Below are positions 45,274 through 54,914 of a stretch of 64,000 nucleotides of DNA, piece after piece. Source of the DNA: PoT sp049331405 (GTDB taxonomy: Bacteria > Planctomycetota > Planctomycetia > Isosphaerales > Isosphaeraceae); the NCBI RefSeq assembly GCF_049331405.1, contig NZ_CP186274.1, forward strand, positions 9,734,001-9,798,000, given 5' to 3'. Every line of letters begins with the position of its first letter. Position 1 is the stretch's first letter. Under the pieces are notes generated by a model that saw nothing but the letters and a program-made list of their open reading frames with translations, searched no databases and was not told where the DNA came from. The position numbers and the translations under genes are program-made.

Positions 45274-46206
45274 TTACCGGGCGAGCCACTCGTGGAGCTT
45301 TCCCACACCTTCGCGAATCTCCACTTTAGGCTCCCAGCCGAGGTCGCGGTGGATGGAGGCGAGCGACATCTTGCGGGCGTTCATCGCGTATTTATCCGGG
45401 TCGGGTCCGTCCTGCACGACCGTCCCGGGGACGAGTTCCTGGATAATGCACGCGATCTCGCGGAAGGTCGGGAAGCCGGGGCCGGTGACGTTGTAGGCGA
45501 GCGTATCGACCTCGCGAATCCGGTCCTTGGGGATCTGAAGCGCCGTCTTCACGACCTCGCAGAGGTCTGTGATGTAGATCCAGGGCAGGGGGACGTCGCA
45601 CCCCTGGTCGAGCACGATCGGCTCGCCGGCCAGGGCCGTCTTGAGCAACTGCGTGATCCCGCAATAGGCCGTCCGCCCCGCGCCATAGACGATGGAGACC
45701 CGCAGCGAGAGGAGGTCGACCTTGTCCTGATGGGCATAGGCGCGGACCATCGCCTCGCACGAGACCTTGGAGCTGCCATACGGCTCGCTCGCCAGCAGGG
45801 GGAGCCGCTCCACGACCGGCGTGATGCGCGAGGCCTCCTCGGCGGCCTGGCCGTAGACGGAGCTCGACGAGAGGAAAACGACCCGCCCCTTGAGCCCCGT
45901 GGTCCTCGCGGCCTCGAACAGGTTCAATGTCCCCAGGACGTTAACCTCGAAGACGCGAGCCGGCTGATTGTTGCAGATATGAGGCCCTGATACGCCCCCC
46001 GCATGTACCACGTTGTTGATGCCGTGCCTGGCGAAGATGTCGTCAACGAGGGCCTTGTCCGTCACGTCGCCGACGATCACCGGCCAGGGCCTCGGGGCCG
46101 ACGCGGCGACGACATCCAGGCCCACCACTTGCGAGCCCTCCGAGTGCAGGAGCTGGGCCACCCTCGCCCCTAAGAAACCTTCGACCCCCGTGATCAACGT
46201 CGCCAT
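45274..46206 (-). CDS. NAD-dependent epimerase/dehydratase family protein
   Basis: 310 residues, extended SDR: GVEGFLGARVAQLL nucleotide motif (about 7-20), GDVTD with Asp, HAGGVSGPH, the active SSSSVYG strand and YGSSK (Tyr and Lys). Members modify nucleotide sugars or oxidise sugar acids such as uronate. Near-full length; the C-terminus ends EGVGKLHEWLAR as usual. It ends the four-gene minus-strand run starting with guanine deaminase and sits 32 bases after the amine oxidase gene, so it may be co-transcribed, though the chemical link is not obvious. Confidence 0.9.
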   Translation of the reverse strand: MATLITGVEGFLGARVAQLLHSEGSQVVGLDVVAASAPRPWPVIVGDVTDKALVDDIFARHGINNVVHAGGVSGPHICNNQPARVFEVNVLGTLNLFEAARTTGLKGRVVFLSSSSVYGQAAEEASRITPVVERLPLLASEPYGSSKVSCEAMVRAYAHQDKVDLLSLRVSIVYGAGRTAYCGITQLLKTALAGEPIVLDQGCDVPLPWIYITDLCEVVKTALQIPKDRIREVDTLAYNVTGPGFPTFREIACIIQELVPGTVVQDGPDPDKYAMNARKMSLASIHRDLGWEPKVEIREGVGKLHEWLAR

Positions 46207-46238
46207 GCGCGGGCCTCCCCATCAAGCCATCTGCATTT

Positions 46239-47618
46239 TCAACCAAGAAAAGCGTCGACCTCGCCCGCCGCCTGCTCGCCGGCGAAGAGGCCGCCTTCGA
46301 GGTATCCGTTCCAGTCCTTGGCGAGGTCGGAGGCGGCCCACCAGACCCGGCCGAACCGGGGCATCGACTCGCCGCCGAGGGCCTGCCCGAGCTCGCACCA
46401 GAAGCCGGGGGTCAGGTGGCAGCCGTAACCGCCGCGCGTGAACTCTTCCGACGTCCAGTCCATCTCGATGTAGTCGATGGGGTCGAGGGCCTCCGGGCCC
46501 AGGATCTTGGCCCAGGTCTCCAGAACGCTCGACCGCCGATCCGCGGGAGAGAGCCGGTTCCAGTCGGTCGCACGCCTCGCGGTGATGAAGCCGAGGAGCA
46601 CGCCGGGGTAGCCGTCCTTGGCCGAATTATCATAGCTGAATGTCTGGGGACCATCCCAGATCATGCCGTTGCCCGACAGGCCCTTATCGCGCCAGAAGGG
46701 GCGATCGTAGGCGGCCTGGACCTTTGTGGTGTTCCCCGTCTGGAAGGCGGAGAAGGCCCGGTAGAGGTCGGAGGGGAGGCGAGGCTCGTAGTTCAGGCCG
46801 GGGAGCAACTGGGGAGGCAGGCAGAGGACGACGGCCTTCGCCCGATACTCGGCTCCGACCGTCTTCACGAGCACCCCGTTGTCGTCCTGCTCGACCCGGC
46901 GCACGATCTGGCCGAGGTGGAGCGCGTCGCCGAGTTGCTCCGCCATCCGCTCGGCGACGAGCTGCGTGCCGCCGACGACGCGATTCGCCTGCAGGCCGCC
47001 GATCGCCCAGGGGGGCAACCCGTGGCTCGTCTTCAGGAACCAGAGCATCTGGAGCAACGAGATCTGCCCAGGCTCGGTGGAATAGGCCTGGTTCGTCAGG
47101 TAGCGGAAGAACTCACGTGAGGCGTCGGTCCGGTTCCGCTCATTGATCCAGGTATCGAACGTGACGGCATCCCAGGCCTCGGCGTCGGGGCAGATCCAGG
47201 GGGTCGCGGCGGGGACCAGTTCGTTGAGCCTGCCCAGTTCGTTGAGCGTCCCCTCGATCTCCTCGGCGACCTCGGCGGGATGCCCGAGCGACTCGACCAG
47301 GCAACGCGCGGGGGTCGACTGATAGCGGGCGACCTTCCCGTCCTTGGCGACGAACCCATCCCCCTCGCCCCATGCCGTGAAGAACTCGAGCCCAAGTTCG
47401 GGGACCAGCTTCGTCGCCCGCTCCTGGATCGGCGCGATGTACTGGCCGCCGAGTTCGAGCCGCCAGCCGGCGACCTGCCGCTCCAGGGTCCGCCCGCCGA
47501 CGCGGTCGCGAGACTCGAGCAGGACGACCGATCGGCCCGCGGCCTTCAGGGCCCTCGCCGCCGAGAGCCCCGCGTAACCGGCACCGGCGACGAGCACGTC
47601 ACAGGAAATCTGGCTCAT
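46239..47618 (-). CDS. Flavin-containing amine oxidase
   Basis: 459 residues. The FAD Rossmann motif VLVAGAGYAGLSAARAL with ESRDRVGGRT is at the N-terminus; the middle matches the monoamine oxidase fold (LELGGQYIAP, a GGTQLVAERM substrate segment, a VVLCLPPQL flavin segment). The end has GRVWWAASDLAKDWNGYLEGGLFAGEQAA, the closing FAD contact. The enzyme would oxidise a primary or secondary amine with O2, giving aldehyde, ammonia and peroxide; the exact amine is unknown. No signal peptide, so cytoplasmic. It is 28 bases from the ABM-domain gene and 32 from the epimerase gene. Confidence 0.92.
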   Translation of the reverse strand: MSQISCDVLVAGAGYAGLSAARALKAAGRSVVLLESRDRVGGRTLERQVAGWRLELGGQYIAPIQERATKLVPELGLEFFTAWGEGDGFVAKDGKVARYQSTPARCLVESLGHPAEVAEEIEGTLNELGRLNELVPAATPWICPDAEAWDAVTFDTWINERNRTDASREFFRYLTNQAYSTEPGQISLLQMLWFLKTSHGLPPWAIGGLQANRVVGGTQLVAERMAEQLGDALHLGQIVRRVEQDDNGVLVKTVGAEYRAKAVVLCLPPQLLPGLNYEPRLPSDLYRAFSAFQTGNTTKVQAAYDRPFWRDKGLSGNGMIWDGPQTFSYDNSAKDGYPGVLLGFITARRATDWNRLSPADRRSSVLETWAKILGPEALDPIDYIEMDWTSEEFTRGGYGCHLTPGFWCELGQALGGESMPRFGRVWWAASDLAKDWNGYLEGGLFAGEQAAGEVDAFLG

Positions 47619-47646
47619 GTTGTGATCCGATGGTGTCTCGACGTTT

Positions 47647-48291
47647 TCATCCGCTGATCTTGCGGAAGATGAGGGTCAGCACCGCCAATGCCGCCGCGAT
47701 GCCGAGCGGGCCGCCGAAGGCGATCGCCTTGTTCCTCGAGTCCTTGGCGTGGAGCCAGGGGGCGATCAACTTGGTCAGCAGGGGCATCACGGCCCATTGC
47801 AGGATCGAGATGCTGAGGGCGTTGCCGATCAGCATCGAGAGCGAGAACCCCAAAGGCTGGGTGATCGGCCCGACGAGAATCGACAGCACCATGACCGTCG
47901 GGAAGAGGGCCAGGAGGACGGTGAGGGCCATCTTCCACGCGGAAGGCCCCTCGCCCGAGGCGGAGGACGCCCCGGCGAACCAGGCGCCGAAGCCATCCGG
48001 CAGGGTCTTCATGTCGAAGTCGCCGAGGCGAGCCTTGACCTTCTGGATCCATTCCTCGCGGATCGGCGACTCGAGCCAGCGGTTCAGGAACCTGTCCTCC
48101 TCGAAGTGGATGACGACCACCCACTCTTCAGGACTCTTGGCCGTCGGCTGGAAGACATCGGTGCCGCAATACCCCTCGAAGCCCTCGGCGACCTTGATGA
48201 CGTTGCCCTGCCACTCGAGGAACCAATCCACATCCGACGCGGGGACGCGCTGCACGATCACGGCAGACGCCCTGGAAATATGCACGGTCAC
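47647..48291 (-). CDS. ABM-domain protein with C-terminal membrane helices
   Basis: 214 residues. The N-terminal ~95 residues have the ferredoxin-like fold of the antibiotic-biosynthesis monooxygenase (ABM/YgiN) family, with VIVQRVPASDVDWFLEWQ, FEGYCGTDVFQP and EEWVVVIHFEEDRFLNRWLES. Three membrane helices fill about 120-212. Fusions of this kind are widespread but uncharacterised; no catalytic assignment can be made, since ABM proteins include oxygenases, heme-degrading enzymes and non-enzymes. It is the second gene of the guanine deaminase run. Confidence 0.8.
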   Translation of the reverse strand: MTVHISRASAVIVQRVPASDVDWFLEWQGNVIKVAEGFEGYCGTDVFQPTAKSPEEWVVVIHFEEDRFLNRWLESPIREEWIQKVKARLGDFDMKTLPDGFGAWFAGASSASGEGPSAWKMALTVLLALFPTVMVLSILVGPITQPLGFSLSMLIGNALSISILQWAVMPLLTKLIAPWLHAKDSRNKAIAFGGPLGIAAALAVLTLIFRKISG

Positions 48292-48373
48292 GAATCCGCT
48301 CCTCGAGTCTGCGGGGTTAGGTCCATCGATCAGGATACGCCTCGGGTACGAGTCATGGGCATCGGGTTCGGGC

Positions 48374-49774
48374 TCAGGCCTTCTTGTAGGCCCGCTTGCC
48401 GCCGATCCAGGTCTCGTCGATGTTGCGGTCGTCGCCGACGGCCATGACGCCGAAGAGGAGCTGCGAGGCCTCCTCGATCGTCTTGGGGTTCCCTTCGGTG
48501 ATGAGCGACTGGTGCCACTTCACGGCCGCCTGGCCGCTGTTCCAGTCGATCGCCACGAAGTCGGCCTCCTTGCCCTTGTCGAAATTGCCGAGGAGGTCGT
48601 CGAGGTACAGGGCGCGGGCGCCGCCGAGGGTCGCGAGGTAGAAGGCGCGATAGGGGCTGAGCTTGTTGCGGTCGGCCTCGGCCAGATCCTGGTCGCGGGG
48701 GTTGACCGAGCCGTCGAGCATGGTGTTGTTGCAGAGGCCGACCTTGTACGCCTCCTCCATCACCCGGATCAGGCTGAAGGCGTTGCCGCCCCCCATGTCG
48801 CAGCCGAGGGCCACGCGGACCGGCCGCTCGGGGTCGAGGGCCCGGCCGAGGCGGAAGAGTCCGCTGCCCAGGAAGAGGTTCGAGAGCGGGCAGAACGCGA
48901 TCGCCGCCCCCGCCTTCGAAAACCGGGAGAACTCGTCGTTCGAGAGCCAGATGCCGTGCCCGGCCGTGAACTTCGGCCCGAGCAGCCCGTGCTTCTCGTG
49001 GACGTGGGTATAATCCGAGCAGTCGGGGAACTCGACGCGGGCCGTCCGGACCTCGGAGGGATTCTCCGAGATGTGGGTATTCACCCAGCAATCGTTGTGC
49101 TCTTCCTTCAACTGCCGGCAGCGCTCCATCATGTCGGCCGAGCAGCCGACCGCGAACCGGGGGGTGATGGCGTAGAGGTTCCGCCCCTTGCGGTGATATT
49201 GCTCGATCAGCCGCTGCGACTCCTTGTAGAACTCATCCGGCGTGATGAGGGAGTGGTCGGGCGCAAAGCGGTCGATCCCCGTCAGGCCGGCGATCACACG
49301 CATGTTGCGGCGGGTCGCCTCCTCGAAGAACTCCTCGGTCGAGACGGGGCTGCTGGTCGTGAAGGCCTGGCAGGTCGTCGTACCGCCGGCCAGCAGCGCG
49401 TCGAAGAAGTGCTTGGCCGCTTCCTTCGAGTAGTCGCGATCCTTGTACTTCAACTCCTCGGGGAAGATCCAGTCCTGGAGCCAGTCCAGCAACTGACTAC
49501 CATAAGCCCCGAGCACGCGGACCTGGGGGAAGTGGATGTGCCCGTCGATGAAGCCGGGCAGGATCAGCCTGTCTTTGATGTGTGTAATATCTAGACTGGA
49601 ATACTTAGGCGAGAGATCTTCGTAGTTACCGAAGTCGGTGATAATCCCATCCGTGACGACCATGAGTCCGTCGCGAGTGAATCGAGCCGCTTCCTTCTCC
49701 CGGGCTCCATACTTCCAGGGGTCGTCCACGAAATCAAAGAAAGACCCTCGAATCGCGCGAACTTCCGCCGTCAT
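48374..49774 (-). CDS. guaD: Guanine deaminase
   Basis: 466 residues, amidohydrolase fold; converts guanine to xanthine and ammonia. Zinc ligands are visible: His-x-His in PGFIDGHIHFPQ, His in NTHISEN, His in TAGHGIWLS, and Asp in GCDMGGGN. HFPQ, GSQLLDWLQDWIFPEE and CPLSNLFLGSG are specific to guanine deaminases rather than other amidohydrolases. Full length for the family. It starts the minus-strand run shared with the ABM-domain, amine oxidase and epimerase genes, and so may provide ammonia and purine carbon for the cell. Confidence 0.94.
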   Translation of the reverse strand: MTAEVRAIRGSFFDFVDDPWKYGAREKEAARFTRDGLMVVTDGIITDFGNYEDLSPKYSSLDITHIKDRLILPGFIDGHIHFPQVRVLGAYGSQLLDWLQDWIFPEELKYKDRDYSKEAAKHFFDALLAGGTTTCQAFTTSSPVSTEEFFEEATRRNMRVIAGLTGIDRFAPDHSLITPDEFYKESQRLIEQYHRKGRNLYAITPRFAVGCSADMMERCRQLKEEHNDCWVNTHISENPSEVRTARVEFPDCSDYTHVHEKHGLLGPKFTAGHGIWLSNDEFSRFSKAGAAIAFCPLSNLFLGSGLFRLGRALDPERPVRVALGCDMGGGNAFSLIRVMEEAYKVGLCNNTMLDGSVNPRDQDLAEADRNKLSPYRAFYLATLGGARALYLDDLLGNFDKGKEADFVAIDWNSGQAAVKWHQSLITEGNPKTIEEASQLLFGVMAVGDDRNIDETWIGGKRAYKKA

Positions 49775-50137
49775 CGCAACGCCTCCGCCAGCAATGGAAC
49801 TGCAATCGAATTATCGGACACCGTCGTCGTCGACCCAGTCGGCCCCGGGAGGGCCTCTTGCGGGCTCTATCTTTCTCCACTCTTGAACCGTTGTCAAAAC
49901 TTTACCTGGCCTATTTTCTTAAAATATCTAAAAACAGGCATTCTCATGCGGTTGCGACGTACTCATACGACTGTCGCCAGGCCGATGCCCTCGACCGACG
50001 AGGCCAGTTGTGGGTCAATCCGCGATAGAAACGGAGTCGCGACGAAAGCCAAAGCCATCTCCCGATGGCCCCGGCTTTCGAGGTTACGGACGCAGAGGCG
50101 GATGATGGGAGGAAGGCGAGGAGGCTCGCGCCTTCCG
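49775..50137. other. Intergenic stretch of 0.36 kb
   Basis: Upstream of guanine deaminase (minus strand) and downstream of the porin gene. An AT-rich run (TTTTCTTAAAATATCTAAAAA) near 49913-49933 could be part of the guanine deaminase promoter. No gene seen. Confidence 0.35.
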
Positions 50138-51679
50138 TCAGAAGAGGACCGTCAGGCGCAACGTCACGGCCAGGGCCGACGGCGTGAAAGCGTTCTCGGC
50201 GGGGGTGGGGATGTAGGTGAGATTGGGCTGGAAGAACCAACCGTCGAAGATCTTGAACTGATAATAAGCCGACATCATCAACTGGCTGGGCCGGAGCGGC
50301 TGGCCGTCGATCGCCGTCGCGGGGAAGAGTGCCGCGCTGGCGCCCGGCTGGGGATTGAGCCAGGTCAACGCGAGGCCGGCACCGAAGGAGTCGGCGGGGC
50401 GGCCTGGGACGAGGCCGAACGCCGTGAGGCCCGCGCCGAAGAACTGCCGGGCGATCATGAAATTGGAGTTGTTGGCACCGAACTGGTAGAACCCGCTCAA
50501 GCCGCTGTTATCCAGCCCCGGGTTGCGAAACCAGAGGCGCTGGGAGCCGAACAGGTACATGCCGCCGGTGCCTTTCACGGGTTGCTTGTTGAAATCCTGG
50601 AGGTCCCCCGTCAAACCCCACCCGCCGATGCCGAAGCTGCCCGGCTTCTTGTCCCGCCCGATCCGATAAGAGTAGCCGACCTCGCCGATGTGGAAGTAAT
50701 GCCCATCGAAGCGCGGGCCCTGGAGCCCCGTCTGGTGGAGGCTCACGTTGCTGTCGTAGGCACCATAAGAGAAGTAGAGTTGCTTCGTCGGCGCGAAGGT
50801 GGTCGTGATGCCCACCGCCGAGTTGTAATAGCCGGGGATCGCACCGAGCAGGGTCGGGTTGACGAAGATCGGCGTGTACGCCAAACCGGAGACCGCCGGG
50901 ATGCCCGCCGCCGGGTCGTCGACGGGGACGGGCCTCACCACGTTGTTGAAGTCGAAGGTGGGGACCGTCTTGCCGGCCCGGACGATCAGCTTGTCGTCGA
51001 AGAAGCTCTGGCGGACCCAGAGCTGATACAGTTCCTGGCGGATGAACGGGGGCGTCACCGGGATCGAGTCGAAGCCCGGGAAGGCACCCGCGAGGCTGTT
51101 GGTCGGCTGCCCGGCGAACTGGAGGAACTCGGCCCCGACCATGCCCCCCTTCCAGTCCATGATCTTCTCGCCGTCGAGGTTCAGGTCGATGACGGTCAGA
51201 CTGTTCAGGCCCCATCGCCCCGGCTGGCTCCCGCCGGACACGACACCGCTCGCGTCCCCGATCCAGAGGCCGCCGAGCCGGACCCCGGTATCGGCGCCGA
51301 TGCCGAAGAATCTCCCCAACGCCCCCGTACCGGCCACGATATTGACGGCGGCCGGGTTACCGCTGATCGCCTGGCGTCCCCTCGAATCGGTCGCGTCGCC
51401 GGGCCGAGCGGCTCCCCCGGCCGTCTCCGCATTGGGCGAGGCGGCGTCGCCTCCTGCCGCGGCGGGTTGGGGTTGCGGTTGGGGCTGGGCCGGAAACGGG
51501 GCCGAGGGATCGCCCGCCCCGGGTTGGGGCAGGGGAGGCAGGTCGTCGGCCATCTCGAAGGCCAGGGCCGCCGGCATCGGCGCCCCGGTCGTCGCGGGGG
51601 GCGGGATCGTTGGGGCGTTCCGATCTCCCTGGTCGCCCGCCAGGGCCATCGCGAACACGAGGATCCAGGGTGTTGCCAT
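50138..51679 (-). CDS. OprB-like carbohydrate porin
   Basis: 513 residues with a signal peptide (about 1-16, ending ALAG). A long Pro/Gln/Ala-rich linker (about 20-95) precedes a 16-stranded beta-barrel type domain with alternating Gly and aromatics. Signatures include LWVRQSFFDDKLIVRAGK, YYNSAVGITTTFAPTK, FGIGGWGLTGD and the last strand ALAVTLRLTVLF ending in Phe, the outer-membrane assembly signal. Resembles OprB porins used for sugar uptake, but the substrate is not shown. The start at 51679 is chosen for the signal peptide; upstream codons are Arg-rich shadow. Confidence 0.85.
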   Translation of the reverse strand: MATPWILVFAMALAGDQGDRNAPTIPPPATTGAPMPAALAFEMADDLPPLPQPGAGDPSAPFPAQPQPQPQPAAAGGDAASPNAETAGGAARPGDATDSRGRQAISGNPAAVNIVAGTGALGRFFGIGADTGVRLGGLWIGDASGVVSGGSQPGRWGLNSLTVIDLNLDGEKIMDWKGGMVGAEFLQFAGQPTNSLAGAFPGFDSIPVTPPFIRQELYQLWVRQSFFDDKLIVRAGKTVPTFDFNNVVRPVPVDDPAAGIPAVSGLAYTPIFVNPTLLGAIPGYYNSAVGITTTFAPTKQLYFSYGAYDSNVSLHQTGLQGPRFDGHYFHIGEVGYSYRIGRDKKPGSFGIGGWGLTGDLQDFNKQPVKGTGGMYLFGSQRLWFRNPGLDNSGLSGFYQFGANNSNFMIARQFFGAGLTAFGLVPGRPADSFGAGLALTWLNPQPGASAALFPATAIDGQPLRPSQLMMSAYYQFKIFDGWFFQPNLTYIPTPAENAFTPSALAVTLRLTVLF

Positions 51680-52402
51680 CGCGGTCTGTTCCACCTGTCC
51701 TAAATACTTAAACCCAGACCACCGAGCCATGGACCTCGACGTCCGATAGGCTTTTCTTGGCAGCCAGACATGAGGTTTACGCGACCCGCCCGTTAGCCGT
51801 CCGCGTGTCAATATCGTCCCGACGGCGCAACAGGCTTGAATCGCCCCGACCCGAATGATCGCCCCAAAATGAGCCGTTTCACCCCAGCTTGACCGGGAAC
51901 CGCTCGCGCAAACGACCGGCGAAGGCTAGCCGAAAGATCGAGAAATCGGCGGGATTTCCATCGTTTCACGGCGTGAACCAGACAACCATTTAATGATTTT
52001 CATCTTCATTTCTTTGGGCTCAACATCCAGGAATTTTGCTTTCGAATCCGGTTGGGGAGCCAACTCTCGAGATGTGGCGTTGGTGGCGACAGTCGAGTCG
52101 ACGCCGGACCTTCGGCCCAGGTCTTCGATTTTCCCCTCAGTCGATTCGACGGCGCAAATCGAGAGTTGTTGCAAGGTGGACCCGGTTTGTCAGGACGTGC
52201 CTTGACAATATGGCGCGGATCGCCAATTTTATGCGGCATCTCGAATCCCTTGCGTACCCGGCATCTCCGCCAGGATTGGCTGGAGTCAGGCCGCGTTGAA
52301 CCCGAGGGCGCGGGCAGGGGCAGGTCCCCCGGAGCATGGGGAAGCCCGTCCGGTCGCGACCGCCAACTCCCGAAGAAAGCCGAGGGGCCTTCCGGCCACG
52401 AC
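51680..52402. other. Intergenic stretch of 0.72 kb
   Basis: Between the porin gene (minus) and the SGNH-like gene (plus), so it holds both promoters. It is somewhat AT-richer around 51970-52030. No coding sequence or clear regulator site recognised. Confidence 0.4.
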
Positions 52403-53548
52403 ATGGATGTCACTCCAGGGCAGAGAATGCGCCGCCGGAGCCCGGCGGGATTCCTCGGGATGCTCGCGATCCTCGTCGTGGTGGAGTCGGGCCTGGTCCA
52501 GCGCGGGACCGGCCTGAACTCGGCGCTGGGCTGGCTCTGGAGCACCTGCGGCCGCATGGCCTCGGAAGGCTCGCGCGAGTGCCAGGTCCTCTGCCTGGGG
52601 GATAGCCAGGTCAAGCACGGGATGGTCGCCCAGGTGCTGGAAGACCGCCTCGGCCTCCGGACGATGAACCTGGCCTTCAGCGGCGGCCAGTCCTCGACCA
52701 GCTACTTCCAGCTCCGCCGCGTGCTCGATTCGGGCGGCAGGCCCTCGGCGGTCATCGTCGACTTCTATCCGGTGCTCCTAAGCCACGGCCTCGAGGAAAA
52801 CACGCATCGCTGGGCGCAGTATCTCTCGACGCGAGAGTGCTTCGACCTCGCCCGATCGGCCCGGGACGCGCACCTCTTCGCCTGGGTCATGGCCGGGCGT
52901 CTGGTCCCCTCGATCCGCTACCGCCAGGGCCTCCGCGAACTCATCGCGGCGAGGCTCAAGGGGGAGCAGCCCGGGCCGTCCGACCTGATCCACCTCCTCA
53001 AGCGCAACGCCTGGAGCAACAAGGGGACGCTCGTCTTCGAGAAGAACCCGAAGTGCTGGATGCCCGACGACATGGACGCCTGGGTCCGCGACGGATTCCT
53101 GCGCGACCGGGTGGGCAACGAGATCAACATGGCCTACCTGGGCCGCTTCCTGCAACTCGCGGCCGAACACCGGATCCCCGTCTTCTGGGTCGTCCCCCCG
53201 GACCACCCCAAAATCGAGGCTCGCAAGGACCTCGAGGGCATCAACGGCCGATACACGGGCCTGCTCGAGAAGGCCCTGAAGAAGTACCCCAACCTCACCG
53301 TCCTTGACGCCCGGCACTCCAACTACCCGGCCAACGTCTTCTACGACCACTCCCACCTCGACCGCGAAGGGGCGACCACCCTGAGCGCCGACGTAGCCTC
53401 CCAGGTCCACCGCCACCTCGCCGACGGCCCCGCCGAGCGCCTCATCATGCTCCCCGACTACCGCACCATCGCCCCCCGCGTCCCCATGGAAGACACGCGA
53501 GAATCGGGCGTCGCGCTCCGCGACATCGCCACGCGCACAAGGCGCTAA
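52403..53548 (+). CDS. Membrane-anchored SGNH-like protein (DUF1574-like)
   Basis: 381 residues. A basic N-terminus and one membrane segment (about 14-32) are followed by an outer SGNH-type domain. CLGDSQVKHGM supplies the nucleophile Ser block, LAFSGGQSS the Gly block, and DHSHLDREGATTLS the Asp-x-x-His pair, as in alginate O-acetyltransferase-type and DUF1574 proteins. A role in adding or removing acetyl groups of a surface polysaccharide is inferred. No MBOAT partner gene is adjacent, so it may act alone. The ATG at 52403 was chosen because the longer frame to 52052 is not protein-like. Confidence 0.75.
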   Translation: MDVTPGQRMRRRSPAGFLGMLAILVVVESGLVQRGTGLNSALGWLWSTCGRMASEGSRECQVLCLGDSQVKHGMVAQVLEDRLGLRTMNLAFSGGQSSTSYFQLRRVLDSGGRPSAVIVDFYPVLLSHGLEENTHRWAQYLSTRECFDLARSARDAHLFAWVMAGRLVPSIRYRQGLRELIAARLKGEQPGPSDLIHLLKRNAWSNKGTLVFEKNPKCWMPDDMDAWVRDGFLRDRVGNEINMAYLGRFLQLAAEHRIPVFWVVPPDHPKIEARKDLEGINGRYTGLLEKALKKYPNLTVLDARHSNYPANVFYDHSHLDREGATTLSADVASQVHRHLADGPAERLIMLPDYRTIAPRVPMEDTRESGVALRDIATRTRR

Positions 53549-54452
53549 TTCCTCGCAGCCCTATCTGTCCAATTACACATCATTTCACATCAGTCGAAGC
53601 ACGACCAACTCTTATTTCTTCAGATCACTATCTTACGCAGGAGATTGTGCTCATTCTCAACGCGCGAGATCGGCCGCAGTCCTCTCGGAACGGTTTGAGC
53701 CGCGGGCGTTGCAGCGTCGCGATTAAATTCGCCGGAGTTGGCCAAGGCTCGATGCCGGCCACGCCAGATTAAGTGCCACCACGCAAGAGCCAACACTGTC
53801 CATCCAGAGAACCCATCTGCACCAAATTGAATCCCGATCAATTCACCCAAAAACCCCAGGTTCACGTGAAAATCAGCCCTCTGGACTGCTCCGCCCCGGC
53901 ACCCTTGACCATGCTCGCCAACTCGCTCTCAATGCCTCATCTCCAGCGAACCGAGCCGAAGAAACGATTTGTTTCAACGCCTCGACTCTTGCTATTTTTA
54001 GCCAAATCTGTTTTCCTAAATTTGCACAATCAACAGGTAGAATACAAGGCTCAGCGTTCCAAAAAGCAGCATCCCAACTTCTCGAAGCTATTCTTCACAA
54101 ACTATCTGGCCCATGCCATTTATGGAGAAATCAGGACCCTTTTCAATTTTGTGCCGCCTCGTCATAACAAAGCTCGAACTATCATGGCATCGCTTCATCC
54201 ACACCGGTTTGCAATCACGCAGCCGAGGGTTTGATGCCTAAAATGGATCAATGTTAATTCTGAATAAAGTTCAAAAAATTCGCTTTCAATCCGATGGGTT
54301 GCTCCCTAAAGTAATCGTCGACTCAAGGACATGGGTTTGCACCTATATCCAGCCTTTCAGACGTTTGCCAACCAACCCTTCGATGCCCAGGTTTCGGCTC
54401 TCCGTTTCCCTCCGTTAACCGCCCGGGTTTCCCAAACCCTGAGTGCCCTGCA
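53549..54452. other. AT-richer gene-poor island (0.9 kb)
   Basis: Clearly lower GC than the neighbourhood, with many runs of A and T (for example 53990-54180). Short frames occur on both strands (53620-53865 minus, 53773-54234 plus), but none has a recognisable domain or a good ribosome site. It may be decayed sequence, a replication or regulatory island, or hold a non-coding RNA; I cannot decide. Confidence 0.4.
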
Positions 54453-54773
54453 ATGCTCATTCAACTGGCGATTATTCTCTTAAGTGTTACGCTTGTTGCT
54501 TCGATCCTCGCATTCGTGTTGCCCCTCCGCTCGCTACTGTATCGTCAACGCCACTGCCCTCGTTGCGGGCCCGGCTCACGGATGATGCGGATCCCTCGCC
54601 ACAGCGCCGATCGACTCTTCATCGGCAACCTGATCTCCTGCCGTCGCTATCGATGCCTCGGTTGCATGTGGACGGGTCTATTCCGAGAGTCCGCCCCCAA
54701 GGGTGGTGGTGCCCTCCCGCTGACCGCCACCGACATCGAGATTCCCGTCTTCCAGGAGGCGGACAAGACGTAA
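54453..54773 (+). CDS. Small membrane protein with zinc-ribbon cysteines
   Basis: 106 residues. One membrane helix (about 4-28) is followed by a cytoplasmic or outer cysteine-rich part: CPRC (35-38), Cys63, Cys68 and Cys71 (CRRYRCLGC), a zinc-ribbon-like spacing with WTGLF after it. The tail (about 80-106) is polar. The fold suggests metal or nucleic acid binding near the membrane; no partner gene is adjacent. It sits at the end of the AT-richer island. Confidence 0.6.
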   Translation: MLIQLAIILLSVTLVASILAFVLPLRSLLYRQRHCPRCGPGSRMMRIPRHSADRLFIGNLISCRRYRCLGCMWTGLFRESAPKGGGALPLTATDIEIPVFQEADKT

Positions 54774-54914
54774 GTCACATTGGGGAAGAATCGAGGGCGT
54801 TGCAGTTCGCGATCGTCCAATGAGATCGCCAGCCCCAGCGCCCCGGTCCACCTCGCCCTCTGCCGACGGGCACTCTCATAGCGCCAGCCGCGCCCCTCCC
54901 CGGGCCTCCCGCCT

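Noticed and set aside
49883..51703. A 606-codon plus-strand frame
   Set aside because: Antisense to the OprB-like porin, whose signal peptide and C-terminal Phe strand make it the real gene.
52052..52402. Longer N-terminus of the SGNH-like protein
   Set aside because: The added 117 residues are Arg/Gly/Pro-rich and not protein-like; the membrane segment starts right after the ATG at 52403.
53620..53865. An 81-codon minus-strand frame with a hydrophobic GWTVLALAWWHLIW segment
   Set aside because: It looks membrane-like, but there is no good start or relatives that I recognise; too weak to list as a gene.
53773..54234. A 153-codon plus-strand frame in the AT-richer island
   Set aside because: No Shine-Dalgarno, no domain, and residue use looks random.
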